Of a DNA stretch of 6,737 bases, positions 1-5,552 are shown one piece after another. The notes under the pieces were generated by a model that ran no database searches, had not been told where the DNA came from, and saw only the letters and a program-made list of their open reading frames with translations. Source of the DNA: an uncultured Litorilinea sp. (GTDB taxonomy: Bacteria > Chloroflexota > Anaerolineae > Caldilineales > Caldilineaceae); the NCBI GenBank assembly GCA_937922105.1, contig CAKZVN010000227.1, positions 1 through 6,737 of the forward strand, written 5' to 3'. Position numbers and translations under genes: made by a program. Within the stretch, counting starts at the first letter, position 1; every line of letters starts with the position of its first letter.

Positions 1-114
1 CAGGCAGGCATGCGGTGGAGTCGCAAAGGCGCACAGGCCATGCTCGCCTTGCGGTCTGCCCTCCTCAGCGACCGTTGGCATGAAATCTGGCGCTCTTCTC
101 TCCTCCATCCATAA
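1..114 (+). CDS. C-terminal end of a transposase-like protein (partial)
   Basis: Frame 1 is open from the window edge to a TAA at 112-114 and encodes 37 residues. They contain the pattern RWSRKGAQAMLALRSALLSD followed by a Trp-rich end (W at codons 26 and 30). This R-W-x3-GAQA-x-L-x-LR pattern matches, from memory, the C-terminal tail of ISKra4-type and related transposases, where it follows the last catalytic region. The catalytic part would lie upstream of the window, so whether the element is intact cannot be judged. The next gene starts 115 bases downstream and is unrelated, so the stop probably marks the right side of an insertion sequence. The main alternative is a decayed transposase fragment. 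The family assignment rests on a short motif and is moderately sure. Confidence 0.65.
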   Translation, partial: QAGMRWSRKGAQAMLALRSALLSDRWHEIWRSSLLHP

Positions 115-140
115 TCTCGCCTAATTCCTGGGACACACCC
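115..140 (+). mobile_element. Candidate right terminal end of the insertion sequence
   Basis: The 26 bases after the transposase stop end in CCTGGGACACACCC (127-140). Read on the other strand this gives an end that begins GGGTGTGTCCCAGG, a G-rich start of the kind seen in several IS families that carry this transposase tail. The left end lies outside the window, so the inverted repeat and any target-site duplication cannot be confirmed. The boundary at 140 is an inference. Confidence 0.3.
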
Positions 141-156
141 TCTCCATGACCTTCGT

Positions 157-186
157 TTGTCGCGAACCGCTGCCTGCGGGTAGACT
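157..186 (+). promoter_or_regulatory. Weak sigma-70-like promoter candidate for the permease operon
   Basis: TTGTCG (157-162) and TAGACT (181-186) each match four of six consensus positions and are separated by 18 bases. They lie between the putative IS end and the permease start at 230, which leaves a leader of roughly 35-40 bases. No clear Fur/Zur-type inverted repeat was seen overlapping it. Matches this weak also occur by chance. Confidence 0.22.
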
Positions 187-229
187 GGTGGAACATTGGC
201 GGGGGCGTTCATAAGGATGCAGAGTATTC

Positions 230-1309
230 ATGGTCACGAAAAACGAATCGGTATACCCATCGGTTGAGACGCTGGCTCAATCGCCGGGCCGCGTGCGCCC
301 GTGGCTGCGCTGGGGGTTGACCGCGCTGTTGGCGGCGGCGGCGCTGGGGATGCTCTTTGCCGATGCCTGGGCGGGCCTGGGGACGCGCGCTTTTCTCTTC
401 CAACGGGGCCAAACCTTTGTCACCATCTTTTTGGGCATCTTCATCGAGGCGGTCCCGTTCTTGTTGGCGGGGTCGCTGGTCTCCGGGTTTATCGCGGTCT
501 TCATGGACCAGGGCATGATCGAGCGCTTCTTGCCCAAGCGCGCGCTGCCCGCGGCCCTGGCGGGGTCGCTCATGGGCATGGTCTTCCCGGTCTGTGAATG
601 CGGCGTGGTGCCGGTGACGCGGCGGCTCTATGAAAAGGGGCTGCCCATGTCCATCGGTGTCGCCTTTCTGCTGGCAGCGCCGGTCATCAACCCCATCGTG
701 ATCCTCAGCACTCAGGCTGCGTTCGGCTGGGGACCGGTGTTGTGGGGGCGCATCGGCTTCACCATTCTGGTGGCGATGCTGGTGGGGCTGATCTTCCATT
801 TGGCCAAGCCGGGCGAATTGTTGCTGCCTGCGGTCAACGACGCGCACTGTGATGCCGTTCATCCCGGTCATGCGGCGCCCGCTGCGAAACCGCCGGTGGG
901 GGTGCGCGTGCGCCAATCGCTCTTCACCGCGGGCGACGACTTCATTGATATGGCGCGCTATCTCATCGCCGGCTCCATGCTGGCGGCAGGGATGCAGACG
1001 CTGGTCCCGCAATCGGCGCTGTTGGCGATCGGGCAAGGGCCGGTGATCTCGGTGGTCGCCATGCAGGCGTTGGCCTTTGTGCTCTCCATCTGTTCCACGG
1101 TGGATGCGTTTGTGGCGCTCGCCTTTAGCGGGACCTTTACCGTGGGGTCCATCTTGGCCTTCCTGACCTTTGGGCCGATGGTGGATATCAAGAGCGCGCT
1201 CATGTTCTTGGGCGTCTTCCAACGGCGCATCGTGCTCTATCTGATCGTATTGCCGCTGCTGCTGACGCTCTTCATCGGCGTCTTTTGGAACTTGAACGTG
1301 GGGTTGTGA
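230..1309 (+). CDS. YcgR-like membrane permease (COG0701 / DUF318, ArsP_1 family)
   Basis: A 359-residue polytopic inner-membrane protein with about eight hydrophobic segments: near residues 28-47, 62-90, 105-121, 140-163, 168-190, 240-258, 270-315 (two spans) and 333-355. Family hallmarks are the FPVCECGVVPV block (119-129, Cys122 and Cys124), the following AAPVINPIVILS segment (149-160) and CSTVDAF near 288-294. A cytoplasmic or external loop at about 191-226 carries His206, Cys207, His211 and His214, a plausible metal site. The ATG is preceded by AAGGAT at 213-218. The gene ends two bases before the next start, and pairing with a TIGR03943-type protein is the usual arrangement of the Bacillus YcgR/YcgQ pair. 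Members of this family move or expel metal or metalloid species; the substrate here is inferred to be a metal such as zinc from the neighbours, not shown. An ArsP-like organoarsenical exporter is the main alternative. Confidence 0.88.
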   Translation: MVTKNESVYPSVETLAQSPGRVRPWLRWGLTALLAAAALGMLFADAWAGLGTRAFLFQRGQTFVTIFLGIFIEAVPFLLAGSLVSGFIAVFMDQGMIERFLPKRALPAALAGSLMGMVFPVCECGVVPVTRRLYEKGLPMSIGVAFLLAAPVINPIVILSTQAAFGWGPVLWGRIGFTILVAMLVGLIFHLAKPGELLLPAVNDAHCDAVHPGHAAPAAKPPVGVRVRQSLFTAGDDFIDMARYLIAGSMLAAGMQTLVPQSALLAIGQGPVISVVAMQALAFVLSICSTVDAFVALAFSGTFTVGSILAFLTFGPMVDIKSALMFLGVFQRRIVLYLIVLPLLLTLFIGVFWNLNVGL

Positions 1310-1311
1310 CC

Positions 1312-2157
1312 ATGCGCTATCCTAAGTTGGAGCGATTGATCAAGGCCCTGTTGTTGGTGGGCTTGGGCGTCTTTCTCTATGGGCGCATCGCCGGGGGGAC
1401 GCTGACCTATTACATCAACGAGCGTTTTTCGGGGTATACGCTCTTTGCCGCGTTGGGGCTATTGGGCGTGGGGCTGTTCTATCTGTTCGGCAAGCGCGAC
1501 GACCTCCCCGCGCACGATCATCACACGCACGACCATCACGCGCACGACCATCACGACCATGATCATCATGAGCATGGTCACCACGACCACGCCCCTCACG
1601 CGCACGGGCACGATCACGGGCATGATCATGGGCACAGCCACGGGCTGTCGTGGGGCGGCGCGTTGCTGATTGCCGCGCCGGTGATCTTGGGCTTGCTGGT
1701 CACGCCGCAGCCGCTGGGGGTGGCAGCCCTGGCGAACCGCGAGGTGAGTTTGAGCCTTGAAGGCTCGGCGCTACCCGCGTCGGTGCGCGCCACCGCGCAG
1801 AAATCTCCGCGTGATCGCAATATCCTGGAGTGGTGGCAGGCTTTCCAGACCGGCGCGGACTATGACAGCCTGGTGGGCCAGGAGGCGCAGGTCGTGGGCT
1901 TTGTCTTTCGCGATGGGCGTTATGGCGAGGACGGGTTTATGGTGACTCGCTTTGTGGTCAGTTGTTGCGTGGCGGACGCAGTAGTGGTCGGCCTAGTGGT
2001 GCAATGGCCGGAGAGCCAAACGTTGCACAATGACCAGTGGGTCGAGGTGGAGGGGGTGATGGCGCGCAGCCCGCTGGAGAACTGGCGTCCGCCCGTGTTG
2101 GTGGCGACGCGCGTCACGCCGGTGGAGATCCCGGATACGCCCTATCTCTATCCGTAA
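1312..2157 (+). CDS. YcgQ-like putative permease subunit (TIGR03943 / DUF1980) with His-rich loop
   Basis: A 281-residue membrane protein, partner of the upstream permease. Two N-terminal hydrophobic segments (about 9-29 and 41-60) are followed by a His/Asp loop at 68-110 with 24 histidines and 8 aspartates in 43 residues. A third hydrophobic segment lies at about 113-137, then a soluble C-terminal domain (about 140-281). That domain carries the family signature FVVSCCVADA (214-223), with the Cys218-Cys219 pair, and a beta-rich OB-like end (VEVEGVM at 244-250). ATG 1312, two bases after the permease stop, is preferred over an in-frame TTG at 1285 because the latter would overlap the permease and has no evident ribosome site; the close spacing implies translational coupling. 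The His loop strongly suggests binding of Zn(II), Ni(II), Co(II) or Cu. Family members are often found near zinc regulators in other bacteria, which supports zinc, but this is inference. Confidence 0.85.
   Translation: MRYPKLERLIKALLLVGLGVFLYGRIAGGTLTYYINERFSGYTLFAALGLLGVGLFYLFGKRDDLPAHDHHTHDHHAHDHHDHDHHEHGHHDHAPHAHGHDHGHDHGHSHGLSWGGALLIAAPVILGLLVTPQPLGVAALANREVSLSLEGSALPASVRATAQKSPRDRNILEWWQAFQTGADYDSLVGQEAQVVGFVFRDGRYGEDGFMVTRFVVSCCVADAVVVGLVVQWPESQTLHNDQWVEVEGVMARSPLENWRPPVLVATRVTPVEIPDTPYLYP
1513..1641 (+). repeat. Low-complexity CAC/CAT-GAC tract encoding the His-rich loop
   Basis: The stretch is built from imperfect repeats of short units such as CACGACCATCACG, and encodes HDHH, HDHD and HGHD runs. 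Such tracts change length easily by slippage or unequal recombination, so loop length probably varies among relatives. It remains in frame and inside one coding sequence here. Confidence 0.75.
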
Positions 2158-2169
2158 TTCGTGTGTCAT

Positions 2170-2198
2170 CTTCCTGAAAGCTCGTAGCTTCCGGGAAG
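2170..2198 (+). promoter_or_regulatory. Strong intergenic hairpin between the permease pair and the propeller gene
   Basis: CTTCCTGAAAGCT (2170-2182) pairs with AGCTTCCGGGAAG (2186-2198) around a three-base CGT loop. This gives a 13-position stem with one G-U wobble and one mismatch. It starts 13 bases after the stop of the YcgQ-like gene and ends 24 bases before the next ATG. No T-run follows, so it is not a classical intrinsic terminator. It could protect the upstream mRNA end, mark a processing site or attenuate downstream expression. The structure is seen; the role is inferred. Confidence 0.55.
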
Positions 2199-2222
2199 CA
2201 TGGCGGGCCGCTGGTAACCCGG

Positions 2223-3638
2223 ATGATGCAAACAGGATTGTTCGACCGCACGGTGTGGGCGGTGATGGCGTTGCTTGTGGTGGCGACTGCGCTGGTGATC
2301 GGTCGCGGCGACCGTGTCGGCGTGCGCGTGGTTGCGCTTTCCCCAGAGGCAGGCAGCAGCGGCATCTCGCCCCAGACGCATTTACGGATTCGCTTTGACC
2401 AACCGCTGATCGCCGAGAGCCTGGACCCGGCGGCGCTGCGGCTGGAGCCGCCGGCGCCGGGTGAACTGCGCGCCGAGGGCAGCAGCGTGGTCTTTGTGCC
2501 CCACAGCGCGCTGGCGCCGGATACCACCTACCGTGTCCATCTGGAGACCGGGTTGCGCAGCCGCCAGGGACGTTCGCTCCTCACCCCGCTCAGCTGGGAG
2601 TTTCGCACAGGGCATACCAGTGTGCTCTTTTCGGCGGTGGACGAGCGCGGGCGCGAGCAATTATGGCTGGCGCCCATCACGCTGGCTCCCGACCGCGTCG
2701 AGCTGGAGCCGCCGCGGCGTTTGGGCGAGGCGCCCTTCGGCGTGTGGGATTTTGCGGTGGACCCCGGATCGGGCCAGATTGTCTATTCCATGCTCCACGA
2801 AGATGGCACCAGCGATTTGTGGACGTTGAACGCGGGGGCATCTGCGCCCAGCTTATTGCTGGCTTGCCCGTCTGCCGCGTGTAGCAGCGTAGCCTTCTCA
2901 CCGGATAGTCGGCTGTTGGCCTATTCCCAGCGCAACGATACGGGGATGGGGGTGGCGGTGGTCAGCCCGCCGCGATTGCGCTTGATGGACTTGGCAACGG
3001 GCGAGACCTCGGCGCTCTTCAGCGACAGCCAACAGCTGGGCTTTGACCCGCGCTGGTCTGCCGACGGTCAATGGCTGAGCTATCTGTCGCCCAACCTGAT
3101 CGGCGTGGGGGTCTATCACCTGGAGTCGGGCGCGCAGCGTTTCTATGCCACGTCTACAGGGGAAGCGGCGGTCTGGCATCCACGCCAGAACCGGCTGGTC
3201 TTGAGCCGTATGGAGCAGCGTGGCGCGCTCTATGAGGTTCATCTCTATCTCGTGGACCCGGCGGATGAGACGCCGGAGGGCGAACGTGGCACGCTCTTGA
3301 GCCTGCACGACGTGCCCGTGGAAGACAACTCGCCGGCGTGGTCGCCCGACGGCGAGTGGCTGGCCTTCCGGCGCAAAGAGATGGCGGGGCCGCGCGAGAG
3401 CCTGGGCAAGCAACTGTGGGTCATGCGCAGCGACGGCAGCGCGGCCCGTCCGTTGACCATCGCGCCCGCCTTTGACCACGGCCCGCCCGCGTGGTCGCCC
3501 GACGGTCGCTACTTGCTCTATCACAAATTCCCTTTGCGCGGGCCGGATGTGACCATCGCGGTCTGGGTGTTGGAGGTGGCGACCGGTCGAGAATGGGAGA
3601 TCGCGCGGCCCGGGCAACGTCCCCAATGGGTTCCTTGA
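2223..3638 (+). CDS. Membrane-anchored Ig-like + TolB/PD40 beta-propeller protein
   Basis: A 471-residue protein. A single hydrophobic segment (about 11-27) after a short N-terminus looks like a signal anchor; there is no lipobox cysteine. Residues 35-128 resemble a bacterial Ig-like domain of the SbsA/Big_5 type, with P-x-T-H-L-R-I-R-F near 50-58, LAPDTTYRVHL at 97-107 and a closing WEFRTG at 125-130. Residues 135-471 form a propeller-like region with PD40/WD40-like repeats: VAFSPDSRLLAY (223-234), RWSADGQWLSY (277-287), AWSPDGEWLAF (372-382) and AWSPDGRYLLY (423-433), plus a weaker copy near 316-326. Cys215 and Cys220 could form a disulphide. ATG 2223 is the only usual start after an in-frame stop at 2175; no good Shine-Dalgarno is visible. 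It probably acts outside the membrane as a binding or scaffold protein. The family has no fixed function; a link to metal uptake is inferred only from position. Confidence 0.8.
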   Translation: MMQTGLFDRTVWAVMALLVVATALVIGRGDRVGVRVVALSPEAGSSGISPQTHLRIRFDQPLIAESLDPAALRLEPPAPGELRAEGSSVVFVPHSALAPDTTYRVHLETGLRSRQGRSLLTPLSWEFRTGHTSVLFSAVDERGREQLWLAPITLAPDRVELEPPRRLGEAPFGVWDFAVDPGSGQIVYSMLHEDGTSDLWTLNAGASAPSLLLACPSAACSSVAFSPDSRLLAYSQRNDTGMGVAVVSPPRLRLMDLATGETSALFSDSQQLGFDPRWSADGQWLSYLSPNLIGVGVYHLESGAQRFYATSTGEAAVWHPRQNRLVLSRMEQRGALYEVHLYLVDPADETPEGERGTLLSLHDVPVEDNSPAWSPDGEWLAFRRKEMAGPRESLGKQLWVMRSDGSAARPLTIAPAFDHGPPAWSPDGRYLLYHKFPLRGPDVTIAVWVLEVATGREWEIARPGQRPQWVP

Positions 3639-3660
3639 GCGCGGGCGGAAAGGAGAGCGC

Positions 3661-4152
3661 ATGACGACTGAGAGCAACAGCGACCGCACAGACTTGGTGG
3701 CACGCCTGCGCGCGGCGGGTTACAAGATCACGCCGCCGCGCTTGGCTGTGCTGGAAGTGGTCCGCCAGAAAGGCGAACATCTCAACCCCAACGAAGTGTT
3801 GGAGCAAGCCAAAGCCATTCACCCCGCGCTGGGCCGCGCCACCGTCTATCGCACGCTGGAGCTACTGACCCAACTGGGGATTGTGCGCCCCATTTATGTG
3901 GGCGAAAGCGGGCCGACCTACATCCGTGCCGACGGCAATCACCATCATTTGGTCTGCGCGCGCTGCGGGCACGTGGTGGATTTCGACCGCTGCGTGGCGG
4001 ACGAGATGACCGAGGAACTGGCGGCCCGTTTCGGCTTTACCATCACCAGCCACCTGCTGGAGTTTTACGGTGTCTGTCCCGATTGTCAAACGCGCCCCTG
4101 GCGCGAGGAGGTCTCCGATGGAACTGACCCTGGTGCGCATCCACAAGCCTGA
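3661..4152 (+). CDS. Fur-family metal-responsive transcriptional regulator (Fur/Zur type)
   Basis: A 163-residue protein of usual Fur length. The N-terminal winged helix is recognisable: YKITPPRLAVLEV (21-33), then the recognition-helix stretch GRATVYRTLELL (58-69). The dimerisation domain has the HHHLVCARCGHVVDFD block (94-109), with His94-96, Cys99 and Cys102, and a second pair Cys139/Cys142 in GVCPDC. Together the four cysteines form the structural zinc site of the family; the His residues and His131/Glu134 are candidates for the sensory site. AAAGGAGAG immediately upstream is a strong ribosome site about five bases from the ATG. The gene follows the propeller gene by 22 bases and probably shares its transcript. 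Fur proteins repress metal uptake genes when metal-loaded. The His-rich permease partner suggests Zur-like zinc sensing, but Fur, PerR or Mur cannot be excluded. The C-terminal tail after about 146 is non-conserved and overlaps the next gene. Confidence 0.93.
   Translation: MTTESNSDRTDLVARLRAAGYKITPPRLAVLEVVRQKGEHLNPNEVLEQAKAIHPALGRATVYRTLELLTQLGIVRPIYVGESGPTYIRADGNHHHLVCARCGHVVDFDRCVADEMTEELAARFGFTITSHLLEFYGVCPDCQTRPWREEVSDGTDPGAHPQA
4105..4111 (+). promoter_or_regulatory. Ribosome binding site that fixes the kinase start inside the regulator gene
   Basis: GAGGAGG lies six bases before ATG 4118, within the 3' end of the fur-like gene. It makes 4118 a much better start than an in-frame ATG at 4070, which would prepend a sixteen-residue stretch foreign to the family. 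Confidence 0.8.
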
Positions 4153-4603
4153 CCCGATCAACTTCATCTTAGGGCAAAGCCATTTCATCAAGACGGTCGA
4201 AGACATTCACGAGGCGTTGGTCTCCGCGGTGCCCGGCATTCGGTTTGGGTTGGCGTTTTGCGAAGCGTCGGGACCGGCGCTGGTGCGCTGGTCCGGCACG
4301 GATGACGCGATGATCGAACTCGCCAAGCAGAATGCGCTGGCGCTGGGAACGGGGCATGCCTTTATTTTGTTCTTGGGCGAGGGCTTCTATCCCATCAACG
4401 TACTCAAGACTGTGCAGGCTGTGCCGGAAGTCTGTCGCATTTTCTGCGCCACGGCAAACCCCACCGAAGTGGTCGTGGTAGAAACGGAGCAGGGTCGCGG
4501 GATCTTGGGCGTGGTGGATGGTTTCAAGTCGCGCGGGGTCGAGGGCGACGAGGAGATCGCCGCGCGCAAACAGTTGCTGCGTCGCTTCGGGTATAAGTTT
4601 TAG
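4118..4603 (+). CDS. Adenosine-specific kinase family protein (DUF355 / PF04008)
   Basis: A 161-residue soluble protein that covers the whole small family. Recognised stretches are ELTLVRIHKPDPINFILGQS (2-21), GLAFCEASGPALVRWSGTD (44-62), ATANPTEVVVVET (111-123) and RGILGVVDGF (127-136). The family is known mostly from structural work and was linked to adenosine binding or phosphorylation (adenosine to AMP) in archaeal and thermophile members; its role in bacteria is poorly defined. The start is set by the strong ribosome site at 4105-4111 and by family length. It overlaps the regulator gene by 35 bases in a different frame, so the two are probably translated from one message. No metal-binding motif is evident apart from scattered Cys48, Cys106 and Cys110. 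The family call is confident, the reaction only by family. Confidence 0.88.
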   Translation: MELTLVRIHKPDPINFILGQSHFIKTVEDIHEALVSAVPGIRFGLAFCEASGPALVRWSGTDDAMIELAKQNALALGTGHAFILFLGEGFYPINVLKTVQAVPEVCRIFCATANPTEVVVVETEQGRGILGVVDGFKSRGVEGDEEIAARKQLLRRFGYKF

Positions 4604-4651
4604 CTCGTGGCGGCTCATCGTCCTGAACTAGCATACGGAGGTCAAGCCACA

Positions 4652-5017
4652 GTGGACGATCTTACGAATGGGGCAGATAGCGGCACCGACTACGGCTCCG
4701 GTGATATGAAACTCGCGCAGAGTGACCGGGAAGCGGATGAAGTATCTCATTTGACCCGGTTGGGCGATAGCAATTTCATTCTGCGCGCTCCAATTCCCAT
4801 CCGGGTCAGTTGGTCCGCCGAGATGGAGTGTTATGTGGCAGTTGATGACGTTTTCCAGTGGTATGGTCAAGGCGACACGCTCGAAGCGGCTATCGCGGAC
4901 CTCGCCGATGTGATTGTCGAGGACTACCGCGAACTGCGCGCGTGGCCCGGCACGCTTTCCGCGCCTCTTCAACAACGCTTAAGCATCATGAAGAGGTATA
5001 TCGGAGATGCCGGTTAA
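4652..5017 (+). CDS. HicB-like antitoxin candidate
   Basis: A 121-residue protein from GTG 4652, chosen because ACGGAGGT (4635-4642) lies nine bases upstream; an in-frame GTG at 4607 has no such site and ATG 4706 is a later alternative. The first 40 residues are polar and probably disordered. Residues 47-96 resemble the HicB partial RNase H-like fold: a strand with IPIRVSWS, YVAVDDVFQWYGQGDT (61-76), then the helix LEAAIADLADVIVEDYREL. The gene overlaps the downstream small gene by 11 bases, the usual tight coupling of toxin-antitoxin pairs, here in antitoxin-first order. HicB proteins neutralise the HicA mRNA interferase and often repress their own promoter; no separate DNA-binding domain is obvious in this one. 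A TATAAG at 4592-4597 could be the -10 of its own promoter, but no matching -35 is seen. GC content is lower than in the flanking genes, which fits acquired DNA. Function is inferred. Confidence 0.55.
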   Translation: MDDLTNGADSGTDYGSGDMKLAQSDREADEVSHLTRLGDSNFILRAPIPIRVSWSAEMECYVAVDDVFQWYGQGDTLEAAIADLADVIVEDYRELRAWPGTLSAPLQQRLSIMKRYIGDAG

Positions 5018-5279
5018 GGTTCGCGATGTACGACAGATGCTGGTCGGCAAGCTACGCGCCGAGGAGAGCGAAGGCAGCAAGCATCAGAAATATCGAATTG
5101 TCGAAAATGATATGCTCGTTGCCAACACCGTTCTCTCGCGCAGCTATGCGGAGATTGATGACCGCCTCCTGGGCAAGATTGGCGGACAACTCGGCGTAGA
5201 CCGCCAACAGATGCGCAGATTGCTTGATTGTACATGGAGCCGTGACGACTATCTCGCGCATATGATGCACAAGCGGTAG
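5007..5279 (+). CDS. HicA-like toxin candidate
   Basis: A 90-residue basic protein. VRDVRQMLVGKLRAE (5-19) would be the first helix. GSKHQKYRI (23-31) sits where HicA toxins carry the GSH-type segment with the catalytic histidine, so His26 is the candidate active-site residue. MLVANTVLSRSYAEI (36-50) gives the following strand, and RLLGKIGGQLGV (53-64) the helix that ends the core. The tail QMRRLLDCTWSRDDYLAHM (68-86) is longer than in ordinary HicA proteins of about 60-80 residues. GAGGT at 4993-4997 lies nine bases before the ATG, which overlaps the end of the HicB-like gene. HicA proteins are double-stranded-RNA-binding-fold mRNA ribonucleases. The assignment is by motif placement and gene pairing, not close identity; another small paired protein family is possible. 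Confidence 0.5.
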   Translation: MPVKVRDVRQMLVGKLRAEESEGSKHQKYRIVENDMLVANTVLSRSYAEIDDRLLGKIGGQLGVDRQQMRRLLDCTWSRDDYLAHMMHKR

Positions 5280-5295
5280 TTGCACAGCGCCCGGC

Positions 5296-5314
5296 GCGGG
5301 GGAAACCCTTCCGC
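5296..5314 (+). terminator. Possible terminator hairpin after the HicBA-like pair
   Basis: GCGGGGG (5296-5302) pairs with CCC (5306-5308) and CCGC (5311-5314) around an AAA loop, with a TT bulge. A pyrimidine-rich stretch (about 5320-5345) follows after a gap, but there is no true T-run. It starts 17 bases after the stop of the small gene. Weak evidence. Confidence 0.2.
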
Positions 5315-5367
5315 TGCGACTGCGCCCTCTCTTCCTTATCTTCCTCACAAGCGAACTGCTTCCTCGC

Positions 5368-5389
5368 GCCCTAGCCAGTTGGCTAGGGC
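5368..5389 (+). terminator. Perfect 9-bp hairpin upstream of pckA
   Basis: GCCCTAGCC (5368-5376) and GGCTAGGGC (5381-5389) form a perfect nine-base-pair stem with an AGTT loop. No T-run follows on either strand, so it may be a factor-dependent or bidirectional terminator separating the small-gene pair from pckA, or a regulatory element. It lies about 80 bases before the candidate pckA promoter. Confidence 0.4.
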
Positions 5390-5449
5390 TAAGACTGCCC
5401 GCGCGGTTGGGCGCATCTCTGACCATCTGCATGGCTGTCTTTTGAGCAT

Positions 5450-5477
5450 TTGTCCGTACACTGAAGCCGGGTATCAT
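5450..5477 (+). promoter_or_regulatory. Candidate sigma-70-type promoter of pckA
   Basis: TTGTCC (5450-5455, four of six consensus bases) and TATCAT (5472-5477, five of six) are 16 bases apart and lie 75 bases before the pckA ATG. This is the best promoter-like pair in the 273-base non-coding stretch. It implies a leader of about 65-70 bases. Confidence 0.35.
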
Positions 5478-5552
5478 AGCGCTGCAACGCCGGGGCTGTT
5501 TTTCGTCCATCCCGGTGCCGCATCCGAGCCTGTTGAAGGAGATACGTCCACG

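Noticed and set aside
211..233. Imperfect symmetry around the permease ribosome site as a Fur/Zur box
   Set aside because: Only about half of the positions pair, so no credible inverted repeat is present.
250..257. GGTATACC palindrome just inside the permease gene as a possible operator
   Set aside because: Only eight bases, inside coding sequence, and the symmetry does not extend outward; it does not resemble known Fur or Zur boxes.
209..1222. Long antisense reading frame of 337 codons opposite the permease
   Set aside because: Its translation is rich in Arg, His, Gln and Asp with no recognisable domain, typical of the complement of GC-rich coding DNA; the + strand gene has clear family motifs.
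1513..1641. Repeats in the His-rich tract as a CRISPR or tandem-repeat array
   Set aside because: The units are short, imperfect and in frame within one gene, without spacers.
2898..3689. Antisense reading frame of 263 codons opposite the propeller gene
   Set aside because: Low-complexity Arg/His-rich product without a domain, fully explained by the repeats and codon bias of the + strand gene.
4574..4597. Promoter TTGCTG ... TATAAG for the HicBA-like pair
   Set aside because: The -10 is good but the spacer is only 12 bases and no better -35 lies at 16-18 bases.
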